A stretch of DNA of 64,000 nt from Microbacterium aurum (lineage in GTDB: Bacteria; Actinomycetota; Actinomycetes; Actinomycetales; Microbacteriaceae): positions 1,178,001-1,242,000 of the forward strand of contig NZ_JAFBCQ010000001.1 of assembly GCF_016907815.1 (NCBI RefSeq), given 5' to 3'. Under the pieces are notes generated by a model. That model was not told the origin of the DNA. It saw nothing but the letters and a program-made list of their open reading frames with translations, and searched no databases. Positions 26,683 to 35,506 of this stretch are shown here, piece after piece; the first letter of the stretch is position 1, and each line of letters starts with the position of its first letter. A program made the translations under genes and the position numbers.

Positions 26683-27721
26683 CATCCTCACCTCTGTGCC
26701 GCCTGCGCCGCCTGCACCGGTGCGCCGCACCGGCTCCTTCCCGACCGCGGCCCACGCCCGCCGCTTCACCGTGACGCTCGCGGTGCTCGCCGTCCTCGCG
26801 GCGGCGATCGCCCTCGGCATCCTCGTGTGGGACAACCCCGCCCCCGCGGGCAGCGACGGCTTCTGGCGCATCGCGCAGCTGCGCGTGTCGAGCGTCGTCG
26901 TGATCGTGATCGTGGCGATCTGCCAGTCGCTGGCGACGATCACGTTCCAGACGGTCACCGCCAACCGCATCGTGACGCCCTCGCTCATGGGATTCGAGTC
27001 GCTGTACACGGCGATCTCAACCGCGGCGATCTTCTTCTTCGGTGCCGCCGGTGCGCTCATGGTCCAGGGCGCCGGGCCCTATCTGCTGCAGATCCTCGTG
27101 ATGCTCCTCTTCTCCGGCATCCTCTACGGCTGGCTGCTGTCAGGCCGGTACGCGAACGTGCAGATCATGCTGCTCGTGGGAATCATCCTCGGCGGCGCGC
27201 TCGCGGCGTTCTCGACCTTCATGCAGCGCCTGCTCACTCCGACCGAGTTCGACCTGCTGACCGCGCGCCTCATCGGCAGCGTCGCCAACGCGGATGTCAC
27301 CTACCTGCCCATCGCGGTGCCGCTCATGGTGCTGGCCGCCGCCGGGCTGTGGTGGGGTGCGCGGCGGTTGAACGTCCTCGCCCTCGGCCGCCCCATCGCG
27401 CTCGGACTCGGGGCGCCGCAGCGGCGCGACTCGATCCTCGCGCTGCTGATGGTCTCGATCCTCATGGCCGTGTCGACCTCGCTCATCGGGCCCATGACGT
27501 TCTTCGGGTTCCTCGTCGCGATGGTCACCTATCAGCTCGCCGACACGTACGACCACCGACGGATGTTCGCGATGTCGTGGCTCGTGGGCTTCGTCGTGCT
27601 GGGCGGCGCGTACTTCGTGCTCAAGCACGTCTTCTACGCGGCCGGGTCGGTCGGCATCATCGTCGAGATCGTCGGCGGCACCTTCTTCCTCATCCACCTC
27701 CTGCGAAAGGGGCGCCTGTGA
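26675..27721 (+). CDS. Iron-siderophore ABC transporter permease, FecCD family
   Basis: A 348-residue partner permease with about nine helices. QLRVSSVVVIVIVAICQSLATITFQTVTANRIVTPSLMGFESLY and GPMTFFGFLVAMVTYQLA are the FecCD landmarks. The start is GTG at 26675, overlapping the first permease by 8 nt, and the stop overlaps the ATPase start (GTGA). Confidence 0.93.
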   Translation: MPDILTSVPPAPPAPVRRTGSFPTAAHARRFTVTLAVLAVLAAAIALGILVWDNPAPAGSDGFWRIAQLRVSSVVVIVIVAICQSLATITFQTVTANRIVTPSLMGFESLYTAISTAAIFFFGAAGALMVQGAGPYLLQILVMLLFSGILYGWLLSGRYANVQIMLLVGIILGGALAAFSTFMQRLLTPTEFDLLTARLIGSVANADVTYLPIAVPLMVLAAAGLWWGARRLNVLALGRPIALGLGAPQRRDSILALLMVSILMAVSTSLIGPMTFFGFLVAMVTYQLADTYDHRRMFAMSWLVGFVVLGGAYFVLKHVFYAAGSVGIIVEIVGGTFFLIHLLRKGRL

Positions 27722-28473
27722 TCTCGCTCACCGCCGTCGAGAAGCGCTACAGCACCGAGGTCTCGATCGGCCCGGTGGACCTCGACCTGCCGGCCGGCGG
27801 CATCACGGCGCTCATCGGCCCGAACGGCGCCGGCAAGTCGACGCTGCTGACGATCATCGGCCGTCTTCTCGACGCGGATGCCGGGACCGTCTCGATCGCG
27901 GGACACGACGTGGCCTCGACGAAATCGCGGGAGCTCGCGAAGGTGGTCGCCGTGCTTCGGCAGGAGAACCACTTCGTGACGCGGCTCACGGTGCGTCAGC
28001 TCGTCGGCTTCGGCCGCTACCCTCACTCGCAGGGCCGTCTCACCCTCGCCGACGAGGCCGTCATCGACCGCTCGATCGATTTCCTGGGGCTGCAGGGACT
28101 CGAGGGTCGCTACCTCGATGAGCTGTCCGGCGGTCAGCGTCAGCGCGCCTACGTCGCGATGGTGCTCGCGCAGGACACCGACTACGTGCTGCTGGACGAG
28201 CCGCTGAACAACCTCGACATCCAGCACGCCGTGCAGATGATGCGCCACCTGCACCGCGCCGCCGCCGAACTCGGCCGCACGATCGTCGTGGTGCTGCACG
28301 ACATCAACTTCGCGGGCCACTACGCCGACCGGGTGTGCGCGATGAAAGACGGGCAGGTGGTCGCGTTCGGGACGCCCGACGAGATCATCCGCGGCGATGT
28401 GCTCACCGGCATCTTCGACACGCCCGTCGAGGTGGTCGACGGCCCGCGCGGCCGCCTCGCGGTCTACTACTGA
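27718..28473 (+). CDS. Iron-siderophore ABC transporter ATP-binding protein
   Basis: A 251-residue ATPase of the FepC/FecE type. Walker A GPNGAGKST, Q-loop RQENHF, signature LSGGQRQRAYVA, Walker B YVLLDEPLNNLD, switch His in VVLHDINFA. The GTG start overlaps the upstream TGA. It completes the importer of the operon 24690-28473. Confidence 0.95.
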   Translation: MISLTAVEKRYSTEVSIGPVDLDLPAGGITALIGPNGAGKSTLLTIIGRLLDADAGTVSIAGHDVASTKSRELAKVVAVLRQENHFVTRLTVRQLVGFGRYPHSQGRLTLADEAVIDRSIDFLGLQGLEGRYLDELSGGQRQRAYVAMVLAQDTDYVLLDEPLNNLDIQHAVQMMRHLHRAAAELGRTIVVVLHDINFAGHYADRVCAMKDGQVVAFGTPDEIIRGDVLTGIFDTPVEVVDGPRGRLAVYY

Positions 28474-28481
28474 GTCGCAGG

Positions 28482-29444
28482 TCAGCGGCCCCGGTGGTCC
28501 TCGGGCGCCAGACGCGGCCCGCGGCGCGGCTCGACGGCGCCGCTCAGCCCGATCAGGCGGATGACCCGCTGACGGTGGCCGCGCCACGGCTCGAGCAGCG
28601 CGCACATGCCGTCATCGTCCACCCGACGGCCGGTCAGGGCGTACCCGACCTGATGGCACAGGTGGTAGTCGCCGACGCTGACGGCGTCGGCATCGCCGAA
28701 GGCGCGGATGCGGGCCTCCGCGCTCGTCCAGACGCCGACGCCCGGCAGGCTCGTGAAGACGCGGTCGCGTGCATCGCCGTCCGTCGCGGATGCCGCGGCG
28801 CGCTCGATCGAGGCGCGCCGTGCCGCCGCGGACACGACCGTCTTCGCCTGCGGCGGCTCGAGCCCGGCGCGATGCCACGTCCAGCTGGGGATCAGACGCC
28901 AATCCGCGGGCGGCGCGAACATGGGCCGCGGCGTCGGTCCCGGCGCGCGCTCGCCGCACCAGGTCAGGATCATGCGCCACGCCCCGAAGGCCTGAAGCCC
29001 CGTCACCTTCTGCTCGAAGATCGCGCTGGCCAGCGCGTCGAAGACGAGGTCGGTGCGCCCGATGCGCAGCGCCGGGTGGCGGCGGTGGACGTCGGCGATG
29101 AGCGGATGCCGGTCGGCCTCGAACCCGTCGGGATCGTCCGCCGCGCCGCACAGGCGGGGAAGCTGCTGCAGCGCCCATTCCGCCCCTGGGCCCCAGGCCG
29201 CGCCGCGGACACGGTCGCGCTTGACGCGGATCGCGAGCGTCGCGACGCCCTCGGGAGTGCGGCTCACCCGCCAGATGATGCCTTCGTGCACGGTGTGCGA
29301 GGGATCGTGCGCGCCGCGCTGCTGATACGCGATCGCCCGGCGGGCGTCGATCGCGACGCGGGGTCGGTACTCGGTCTCCAGGGGCCGATCGGGCGCGGCG
29401 CGCGGATCGCGCGTCTGCGTCGGCATCCGCACCCCGCTCGTCAT
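28482..29444 (-). CDS. DNA glycosylase, HhH-GPD (AlkA-like)
   Basis: A 320-residue base-excision repair protein. The helix-hairpin-helix is LPGVGVWTSAEARIRAFGDADAV and the catalytic Asp lies just after it in VGDYH. An N-terminal beta domain precedes the helical core (FEQKVTGLQAFGAWRMIL). It fits DNA-3-methyladenine glycosylase II or a related enzyme removing damaged bases. TAGGCT lies 6 nt upstream of the ATG. It converges with the siderophore operon. Confidence 0.85.
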   Translation of the reverse strand: MTSGVRMPTQTRDPRAAPDRPLETEYRPRVAIDARRAIAYQQRGAHDPSHTVHEGIIWRVSRTPEGVATLAIRVKRDRVRGAAWGPGAEWALQQLPRLCGAADDPDGFEADRHPLIADVHRRHPALRIGRTDLVFDALASAIFEQKVTGLQAFGAWRMILTWCGERAPGPTPRPMFAPPADWRLIPSWTWHRAGLEPPQAKTVVSAAARRASIERAAASATDGDARDRVFTSLPGVGVWTSAEARIRAFGDADAVSVGDYHLCHQVGYALTGRRVDDDGMCALLEPWRGHRQRVIRLIGLSGAVEPRRGPRLAPEDHRGR

Positions 29445-29450
29445 GCCGTC

Positions 29451-29456
29451 AGCCTA
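29451..29456 (-). promoter_or_regulatory. -10 box TAGGCT of leaderless gene at 29444
   Basis: TAGGCT, 6 nt before the ATG on the minus strand. Confidence 0.6.
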
Positions 29457-29490
29457 AGCGACCGCCACCGACATCCCTCGCGGTCCAACC

Positions 29491-29639
29491 CCGCCGCGCC
29501 CCGGGTTCGGCAGTCGGTTCTGGTGGGTGTTCGGTGTGATGACCGTGCCCGAGCGACTGCTGAATCCGCCGCGCCCCGGTTCGGCAGTCGGTTGTGGCGG
29601 GTGTTCGGTGTGATGACCGTGCCGGAGCGACTGCCGAAT
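29491..29639. repeat. Tandem pair of 75-nt palindromic repeat units
   Basis: Units 29491-29565 and 29566-29639 are near identical. Each starts CCGCCGCGCCCCGG and carries TTCGGCAGTCG near the left and CGACTGCCGAA (CGACTGCTGAA in unit one) near the right, so each unit can fold on itself. It resembles a REP-like element and lies downstream of the winged-helix gene. Confidence 0.75.
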
Positions 29640-29679
29640 CCAGCGGCGGGCCGGCGCGGGCCGCCGCGGGCGGCAACGC

Positions 29680-30390
29680 TCAGAAGCGGTCGGGCGAAGG
29701 TGTGCCGTGGCCGTAGCGGATGACGACGTCGGCGTGACGGTCGAACCGGTAGCCGATGCCCCGCACAGTGCGCACGACGTCCTCGTAGCGGCCGAGCTTG
29801 GCGCGCAGGCGCCGCACGTGCACGTCGATGGTGCGCTCGCCCGGCGCCTCATCGGCGTCGGCGTGGCTCCACAGCGACGAGACCAGCTCGGTCCGCTCGA
29901 TCGTGCGGCCCTCGCGGAGCACGAGGTACTGCAGCAGCTCGAACTCCTTGAACGTGAGGGCCGCCGACTCGCCGTCGATGTGCACGCGGCGGCGGGAGAT
30001 GTCGATGGTGACGCCGCCGGGGACGTGGTCCTCCTCGGGCTGCTCGTTCTTCGTGCGTGCGACGGCGCTCGGCTCGTGCAGGGCGAGGCGGACGACGTCG
30101 ACGTCACGGCCGCCGGCGCCGACGGGCGCCAGCGCGACGGTCGCGTAGGTCTCGGCGTGTGGGGCGAGCTCGCCGAGCGTGCGGCGCAGCGCCTCGACCA
30201 GCGTCGACAGCGAGACGCCGTCGGCGGCGGCTTTGGCCTCGTCGATGCCGACGTACAGCGCGAAACCGCGCGGCGCGGTGCCGACCGGGATGCTGCCGGT
30301 GGTCGGAGCCGGGGTGACGGGGGCGGGCGTCTCGACGGCGTGGAGGTGGCGGACGGCGGTGGGCTGGGCGAGAAGAGCGGTGTTCGACAT
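29680..30390 (-). CDS. Winged-helix DNA-binding regulator (OmpR/PhoB C-terminal type)
   Basis: A 236-residue protein. Residues 1-130 are not a canonical receiver: there is no acidic pocket, but a short domain beginning GFALYVGIDEAKAAADG. The C-terminal 100 residues are an OmpR/PhoB winged helix (LTFKEFELLQYLVLREGRTIER, RTIDVHVRRLRAKLG and VRTVRGIGYRFD). It probably regulates transcription without a partner kinase. GAAGGA upstream of 30390 sets the start. A 422-nt gap precedes it. Confidence 0.85.
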   Translation of the reverse strand: MSNTALLAQPTAVRHLHAVETPAPVTPAPTTGSIPVGTAPRGFALYVGIDEAKAAADGVSLSTLVEALRRTLGELAPHAETYATVALAPVGAGGRDVDVVRLALHEPSAVARTKNEQPEEDHVPGGVTIDISRRRVHIDGESAALTFKEFELLQYLVLREGRTIERTELVSSLWSHADADEAPGERTIDVHVRRLRAKLGRYEDVVRTVRGIGYRFDRHADVVIRYGHGTPSPDRF

Positions 30391-30812
30391 GGTGACGTGT
30401 CCTTCGGGAGGAACCCGGAGCTGATGCCTCGACGGGTTCGAGTGTGTTGCGATGGCCGGCGGGAAGGGGTTCCCAGAGCCGATGTGCGAGCGATCCGGAA
30501 CGTGCGTCGTGGGCGGTTCGGGATGCTCGGGGGTGCGACGGCGCGTTCCTGAAGACTCAGGTCGGCAGCGGCGGGTGCACCCGGCGGGGTTTACCGTGTC
30601 AGCGACACATTCGGCAACACATGACAACGCGCGGCATCATGATGCCGGCAGTTCCGTTCGCCTCCCGGGCGGACAGAGTGCGTGCGATGTCAGTCATGCG
30701 CCTGATTATGACGAACCGCGTCGCGATGTGTCAAACCGCACGGATGCGGCGGCGCCTGCATGACGGAATATGACAGATTGCTCAGCCCGCGCGTTCCCGC
30801 GAGAATCGACGG
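30391..30812. other. 422-nt divergent intergenic region
   Basis: It separates the winged-helix gene from the gene at 30813. It contains a perfect 14-bp palindrome GGCATCATGATGCC near 30633 and several TGTCA/TGACA words, which may be regulator sites. I see no gene in it. The winged-helix gene therefore has an unusually long upstream region. Confidence 0.5.
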
Positions 30813-31029
30813 ATGCTTGAACCCGCCCCCGCGCCGCGTCTGGGGGATCTGCTCTCACCCGGCACGCCCGGCGGCGCCGACGCGATCGTGTGGATCGACC
30901 ATCCCCGCCGGGTCGTGATGCGTCGGGTGGTGGCGCGGCCAGCGCGAGGTCGACGCGTGGCTCGCGTCGCTGCCGCGCACCGGTCACACGGACCCGACGG
31001 GCCCGACCGGGCGTACCGTGGAGGAATGA
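30813..31029 (+). pseudogene. Small gene with a probable +1 frameshift
   Basis: The first frame from ATG 30813 reads LGDLLSPGTPGGADAIVWIDH then PRRVVMRRV. After the run GGGTGGTGGCGC near 30925-30935 the protein-like sequence continues in another frame: WRGQREVDAWLASLPRTG, ending TGRTVEE at 31029. Removing one G joins them into a protein of about 71 residues. Either a real frameshift mutation or a sequencing error. The family is unknown to me. Its stop overlaps the next ATG (ATGA). Confidence 0.5.
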
Positions 31030-31325
31030 CCGCTTTCAGGTTCACGGATGAGAAGGACCAGTCGCGCTACACGCTTCACCGCGGCGATGACCTCGTGAGC
31101 GTGCTCGACTACCGCGACGACGGGCAGACCCTCGCGATGACGCGGGCGTACACGATCCCCACCTTCCGCGGGCACGGGTACGCGGGCGAGCTGGTGGCGC
31201 GGGCGGTGGAGGATGTCGCGGCGCGCGGCGACCGCGTCGTCAGCCCCGTCTGCTGGTACGTCGCCGACTGGTTCGCCGCGCATCCCGAGCACGCCGGGCT
31301 TCTCGCACAGCGTCGCGCCGGCTGA
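31026..31325 (+). CDS. GNAT-family N-acetyltransferase, YidJ-like
   Basis: A 99-residue small acetyltransferase of the Gcn5-related single-domain type: MTRAYTIPTFRGHGYAGELVARAVEDV holds the acetyl-CoA pyrophosphate loop (RGHGYA), followed by SPVCWYVADWFAAHPEHAGL. Substrates are unknown. TACCGT lies 6 nt before the ATG, and the ATG also overlaps the TGA of the upstream small gene, so both leaderless and coupled translation are possible. Confidence 0.88.
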   Translation: MTAFRFTDEKDQSRYTLHRGDDLVSVLDYRDDGQTLAMTRAYTIPTFRGHGYAGELVARAVEDVAARGDRVVSPVCWYVADWFAAHPEHAGLLAQRRAG

Positions 31326-31355
31326 GACCGCGCGGGCTACCCGCGTCCCGCGGTC
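31326..31355 (+). terminator. Hairpin after the acetyltransferase gene
   Basis: GACCGC and GCGGTC enclose the tight pair CGCGGG/CCCGCG with a 3-nt loop. A second hairpin, GACCCAC/GTGGGTC at 31384-31401, lies just before the next gene's ribosome-binding site. Confidence 0.45.
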
Positions 31356-31422
31356 GGGTCAACCCCCTGCGCGCCCCGCGATCGACCCACGAGAGTGGGT
31401 CCACGACAGTGAGGAGCGCATC

Positions 31423-31719
31423 ATGGGCAACGACCTTCCCGAGGGCGTCGTGAACGCCGAGCCGTCCGGCGGCTGGGAGAGCGGCGACGCCGCCGACGCG
31501 GAGACCACCGACGCGGAGACCACCGACGCGGAGGAGACGGACGGTTCCTCGGAATCGGCCGTCGAGGGCGGCATCCGCTATACGCCGGAGGATGCGCAGG
31601 CGGATGCCGCGGCATCCGGCGCCGGCGCCGTCACCGTGCCGGATCAGTTCGTCGAGAGCGCCGAGATCCAGGCGGGTATGGACCCGGACCTGCAGACCGA
31701 CGCCCAGTCCGAATCCTGA
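31423..31719 (+). CDS. Small acidic protein with DAETT repeats
   Basis: A 98-residue, very acidic, low-complexity protein. Residues about 26-40 contain DAETT repeats encoded by a 15-nt tandem repeat. A middle GGIRYTPEDAQADAAASG and C-terminal VPDQFVESAEIQAGMDPDLQ look more conserved. Probably disordered, with unknown function. GAGGAG upstream of the ATG sets the start. Confidence 0.65.
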   Translation: MGNDLPEGVVNAEPSGGWESGDAADAETTDAETTDAEETDGSSESAVEGGIRYTPEDAQADAAASGAGAVTVPDQFVESAEIQAGMDPDLQTDAQSES

Positions 31720-31741
31720 GCGACCGAGTCGTCCGGCGCCG

Positions 31742-32596
31742 TCACCCGTCCAGCCAGCGGCGGAGCTCGGCGACGGTGGGCTCGGCGGTGCGGATGAGGG
31801 TCTCGTGGTGGTGCCCCTCGACGACGAACGAGGTGGCATCGGGGATGGCCGCGACGACCTCGTCGAACCACGGCTGCGGCACGACGACGTCGAGTTCGCC
31901 CCGCACGACGAGCGTCGGAACGGCGATGCGCGGGTAGGCGTCTTCCGGCCGGTGCACGAGCATCGCGTGCATCTTACTACGCAGGTGCGGCCCCGCGCGC
32001 AGGTACTCCCGGCCGCCGAGCAGCAGCACCTTGACGCTCTCACCGAGCAGGTCCCGCCCGAGCCGCCACAGCTGCGTCAGCGGGTGGCGATGATGCCGGT
32101 CGACGGTGGGGGCGACGAGCACGATCCGCTCGACGGCATCGGGGTGGCGGACGGCGACCTCGGTGACGACCTGCGTCCCCATCGAATGGCCGAGGAGGAT
32201 CACGGGACCACGGCCGAGGTGGCGGACGTACGCCGCGACGAGGTCGGCGAGGCGTTCCATCGCCGGCGTGCGCTCCGGCTCCGGCGCATCGCCGTAGCCG
32301 GGCAGGTCCACCGCGACGACGAGCGCGTCGCCATCGAGGTGCTGCACCAGGTCGGCGAACACTTTGCGCCCCATCCCGATGCCGTGCACCAGGACGAAGG
32401 TGCGTGTCGCGGCGCGGTCGCCGCGCTCCTCGGCGATGAGCGTCGCGCCGTCGTGGGAGAACTCCTCGATGCGGCCGTCGTCGGAGGGCACGCCGGTGAT
32501 CTCGTCGATCGCGCGGTCCACGGCATCCGTCGCCTGCTCGACGACGTCGGATGCCGTGTCGGCGGCGGCCTGGAGGGGGCTGTCGTCGGTGGGCAT
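31742..32596 (-). CDS. Alpha/beta hydrolase
   Basis: A 284-residue hydrolase. The N-terminal 50 residues are acidic and helical and precede the fold. VLVHGIGMG is the oxyanion region, LLGHSMGTQ the nucleophile elbow with Ser, Asp lies in RGELDVVVP and His in VEGHHHETL. The substrate is unknown. TAGCCT lies 6 nt before the ATG at 32596. Confidence 0.88.
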   Translation of the reverse strand: MPTDDSPLQAAADTASDVVEQATDAVDRAIDEITGVPSDDGRIEEFSHDGATLIAEERGDRAATRTFVLVHGIGMGRKVFADLVQHLDGDALVVAVDLPGYGDAPEPERTPAMERLADLVAAYVRHLGRGPVILLGHSMGTQVVTEVAVRHPDAVERIVLVAPTVDRHHRHPLTQLWRLGRDLLGESVKVLLLGGREYLRAGPHLRSKMHAMLVHRPEDAYPRIAVPTLVVRGELDVVVPQPWFDEVVAAIPDATSFVVEGHHHETLIRTAEPTVAELRRWLDG

Positions 32597-32602
32597 GGAT
32601 CG

Positions 32603-32608
32603 AGGCTA
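32603..32608 (-). promoter_or_regulatory. -10 box TAGCCT of leaderless gene at 32596
   Basis: TAGCCT, 6 nt before the ATG on the minus strand. Confidence 0.6.
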
Positions 32609-32640
32609 AAGCCTGGTCGGCGTCGCACGCTGAGCGTACG

Positions 32641-32769
32641 GTGAGGGCATGTGCCGCGCCGAAGAACCGCGACGAGGAGGCGGCGAAAGCGCGCGAGCGC
32701 TCCGCCGACCGGTACGAGGCGCTGCGCGCCTTCGAGGCGGCCAAGCGAGCGGAGCGCGCGGCCTCATGA
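32641..32769 (+). CDS. Putative 42-residue charged helical protein
   Basis: The frame from GTG 32641 reads NRDEEAAKARERSADRYEAL then RAFEAAKRAERAAS, a strongly amphipathic, protein-like helix. However the TACGGT -10 box at 32637 points to the ATG at 32649, which is in a different frame giving a low-quality peptide. Either GTG is used, or a frameshift has occurred. Function unknown. Confidence 0.4.
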   Translation: MRACAAPKNRDEEAAKARERSADRYEALRAFEAAKRAERAAS

Positions 32770-32807
32770 GTCGCCGCGGGGCGGACGCATCGCGGTGCCG
32801 ACGGGCA

Positions 32808-32813
32808 TAGCCT
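32808..32813 (+). promoter_or_regulatory. -10 box TAGCCT of leaderless gene at 32821
   Basis: TAGCCT, 7 nt before the ATG. Confidence 0.6.
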
Positions 32814-32820
32814 GGAGCCG

Positions 32821-34287
32821 ATGAGCTCGCCGCAGACCGCCAGCATTCCGCTCGATCACGCCCAGCGCTGGCGCGCGTTCTGGGTGTGCGTCTCCGTCGC
32901 AGCCCTCACGATCCTCGACCTCAGCAAGGTCAATGTCGCCCTGCCCTCCATCGAGTCGGCGTTCGGCGCCGGCTCCACGCAGCTGCAGATCGTCGTGTCG
33001 GGCTACGTCCTCATGTTCGGTCTCGCGCTCGTCCCGTTCGGGCGCCTCGGCGATCAGCGCTCCCGCAAGACGCTGTTCCTCGTCGGGCTCACCCTCTTCC
33101 TCGCGATGAGCGTCGTGTGCGCCCTCGCGCCGACGGTCGAGATCCTCATCGCGGGTCGCCTCGTGCAGGGGCTCGCCGCCGGCATCCAGATGCCGCAGGT
33201 CCTGGGGACGATCCAGCAGATCTTCGTCGGCAAGGAGCGCGGCCAGGCTTTCGGCCTGTTCGGTGCGACGATCGGCATCGCGACGGCGATCGGCCCCACT
33301 CTCGGCGGGCTCATGATCGCCGTCGGCGGCGCTCAGGACGGCTGGCGCTGGATCTTCTGGATGAACGTGCCGCTGTGCCTCATCGTCATCGCCGGCGTCG
33401 TGGGGCTGCTGCCGCGCACCCGGCGTCCCACCCCCGGGAAGCTTCAGCTCGACCCCGTCGGCCTGACGCTCCTCGCGCTCACGATCATCACCCTGATGTG
33501 GCCGTTCCTGTTCACGACGGGCTCGCCCGACGACGATCCGCGCCGCTGGTGGACCCTCGTGCTCTTCGTCGTGTCCGCGACGGCGTTCACGTGGTGGGAA
33601 CGGCGGTACGCGGCATCCGGCCGGTCCCCGCTCGTGCCCTTCCGGCTGTTCTCCATCTCGTCGTTCCGCAACGGCACGCTCGTCGTGACGACCTACTTCA
33701 CCGCGATTCCGGCGATGTTCCTGCTGACGACGCTGTTCCTGCAGGCGGGCGTGGGCCTCGAGCCGGTGTACGCGGGCATGGTCTCGATCGGCTTCGCCGT
33801 CGTCAGCGCCGGATCGGCGTGGATCGGCGGCAACCTCGTGGGGCGCCTCGGGCGTCCCCTCGTCGTCGGCGGTCTCGTCATCGTGCTCGTCAGCATCGTC
33901 GCGCTCGCGATCGTCGCGTACACCGTGCCGGCGGATGCCGTGGCGTACGCGATGGCGGGTGTCATGGCGATCGCCGGTGCCGGGGCGGGCCTCGTCGTCG
34001 CGCCGAATCAGACCCTGACCCTCGCCGACATCCCCACACGCTCGGGCGGTCTCGCGGGATCGGTGGGTCAGCTCGGCCAGCGGATCGGCACCGCCGTCGG
34101 GACGGCGGTCGGCCTGTCGCTGTTCTACTCCACGATCTACCGCGAGAGCGACGCCGACCACCACGGGCTCGAGGTCTACCACGACGCGTACGCGTACGGC
34201 ATGGTGGCCGTCGGCATCTTCGTCGCCCTGGCGCTGCTGATCGGCGTCATCGACCTCGGCGCCCGGCGGCGCGCGCAGCGGAGCTGA
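32821..34287 (+). CDS. MFS drug/proton antiporter, DHA2 (EmrB/QacA) family
   Basis: A 488-residue transporter with 14 predicted helices. LDLSKVNVALPSIESAFG is the helix-1 motif (D1-like), GRLGDQRSRK motif A, and LVQGLAAGIQMPQVLGTIQQIF motif B. The later GLAGSVGQLGQRIGTAVGTA is typical of the DHA2 branch. It likely exports a toxic compound or drug by proton antiport. No regulator gene is adjacent. Confidence 0.92.
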   Translation: MSSPQTASIPLDHAQRWRAFWVCVSVAALTILDLSKVNVALPSIESAFGAGSTQLQIVVSGYVLMFGLALVPFGRLGDQRSRKTLFLVGLTLFLAMSVVCALAPTVEILIAGRLVQGLAAGIQMPQVLGTIQQIFVGKERGQAFGLFGATIGIATAIGPTLGGLMIAVGGAQDGWRWIFWMNVPLCLIVIAGVVGLLPRTRRPTPGKLQLDPVGLTLLALTIITLMWPFLFTTGSPDDDPRRWWTLVLFVVSATAFTWWERRYAASGRSPLVPFRLFSISSFRNGTLVVTTYFTAIPAMFLLTTLFLQAGVGLEPVYAGMVSIGFAVVSAGSAWIGGNLVGRLGRPLVVGGLVIVLVSIVALAIVAYTVPADAVAYAMAGVMAIAGAGAGLVVAPNQTLTLADIPTRSGGLAGSVGQLGQRIGTAVGTAVGLSLFYSTIYRESDADHHGLEVYHDAYAYGMVAVGIFVALALLIGVIDLGARRRAQRS

Positions 34288-34345
34288 GCTGGCCGGTCTC
34301 ACGCCGTCCGCCGCGGGTCTGCCGGGCGATGTCGGGGGTCCGATT

Positions 34346-34351
34346 TAGCGT
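34346..34351 (+). promoter_or_regulatory. -10 box TAGCGT of the sbcDC operon
   Basis: TAGCGT, 6 nt before the sbcD ATG. Confidence 0.6.
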
Positions 34352-34357
34352 GGGAGC

Positions 34358-35506
34358 ATGCGCATCCTGCACACCTCCGACTGGCACATCGGGCGGACCT
34401 TCCACGGTCACGCCACGCTCGATGCGCTGCGCGGTGTGCTCGAGACCCTGACGGCGCAGGTCCGCGAGAACGAGGTCGACGTCGTCGTCGTCGCGGGCGA
34501 CGTGTTCGACTCCGCCACCCCCGCGGCGGCCTGCTACACACTCCTCAGCGACACCCTGCGCGCCCTCGCCGACACCGGTGCGCAGGTCATCGTCACGAGC
34601 GGCAACCACGACTCCGCGGCGCGGCTGGGGTTTCAGGCAGGACTGCTCCGCGACGGCATCCACGTCCTCACCGATCCGTCCCGCATCGGCGATCCCGTCA
34701 CGGTCAGCGACGCGTTCGGACCGGTGCAGTTCTACGGCATCCCGTTCCTCGAACCGGCGCTGCTGCGCGCGCAGTGGCCGGGCGTCCGGTCCCAGGCCGA
34801 GGTGCTGGGACGGGCGATGGACATCGTGCGCGGCGACCTCGCCGTCCGCGGCGGGCGCTCCGTGGCGATCGCGCACTGCTTCGCGGCCGGGGTCGAGCCG
34901 ACGCCGCACCTGGAACGCGACATCCAGCAGGGCGGCCTCGACGTCGTGCCGCTGTCGGTGTTCGAGGGCGTGGACTACGTCGCGCTCGGGCACATCCACG
35001 GCCGGCAGCAGCTCGCCCCGCGGGTGCGGTACGCCGGCGCGCCGCTGCACTACAGCTTCGGCGAGGGCGACAAGCCGCGCGGCTCGTGGCTGATCGACCT
35101 GGATGCCGAGGGGGTCGCCGACGCGACCTGGCTCGCCCTGCCGGTGCCCCGCCGCCTCGTGACGCTGCGCGGGCCCTTCGAGGACCTGCTGACGGGCGCC
35201 GCCCACGCCGACGCCGAGGACGCGTGGGTGTGCGTCGAGTACACCGACGCTCTGCCCGCTCGCGACCCCCTGCGCCGCCTGCAGGAGAGGTTTCCGCACT
35301 GCGCCAAGGTCGTCCACGCGCCGGAGGTCCTCGCCGCCGGCGACGTTCGCAGCTACGCCCAGCGCGTGCGCGCGGCGCGCAGCGACGCGGAACTCGTCGA
35401 CGCGTTCCTCAGCCATGTCCGCGACGGCCAGGGGACCACCGACGCCGAGCGTGAGCTGCTGCGCGACGTGCTCGACGAACGGGTGCGCGCGGAGGCACTG
35501 GCGTGA
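34358..35506 (+). CDS. sbcD: Exonuclease subunit SbcD
   Basis: A 382-residue Mre11-type nuclease. Metal-binding motifs: TSDWHIG, GDVFDSA, TSGNHDS and ALGHIHG. It works with SbcC to open and cut DNA hairpins and protein-blocked ends during repair. The start is leaderless by TAGCGT, and its TGA overlaps the GTG of sbcC. Confidence 0.96.
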   Translation: MRILHTSDWHIGRTFHGHATLDALRGVLETLTAQVRENEVDVVVVAGDVFDSATPAAACYTLLSDTLRALADTGAQVIVTSGNHDSAARLGFQAGLLRDGIHVLTDPSRIGDPVTVSDAFGPVQFYGIPFLEPALLRAQWPGVRSQAEVLGRAMDIVRGDLAVRGGRSVAIAHCFAAGVEPTPHLERDIQQGGLDVVPLSVFEGVDYVALGHIHGRQQLAPRVRYAGAPLHYSFGEGDKPRGSWLIDLDAEGVADATWLALPVPRRLVTLRGPFEDLLTGAAHADAEDAWVCVEYTDALPARDPLRRLQERFPHCAKVVHAPEVLAAGDVRSYAQRVRAARSDAELVDAFLSHVRDGQGTTDAERELLRDVLDERVRAEALA

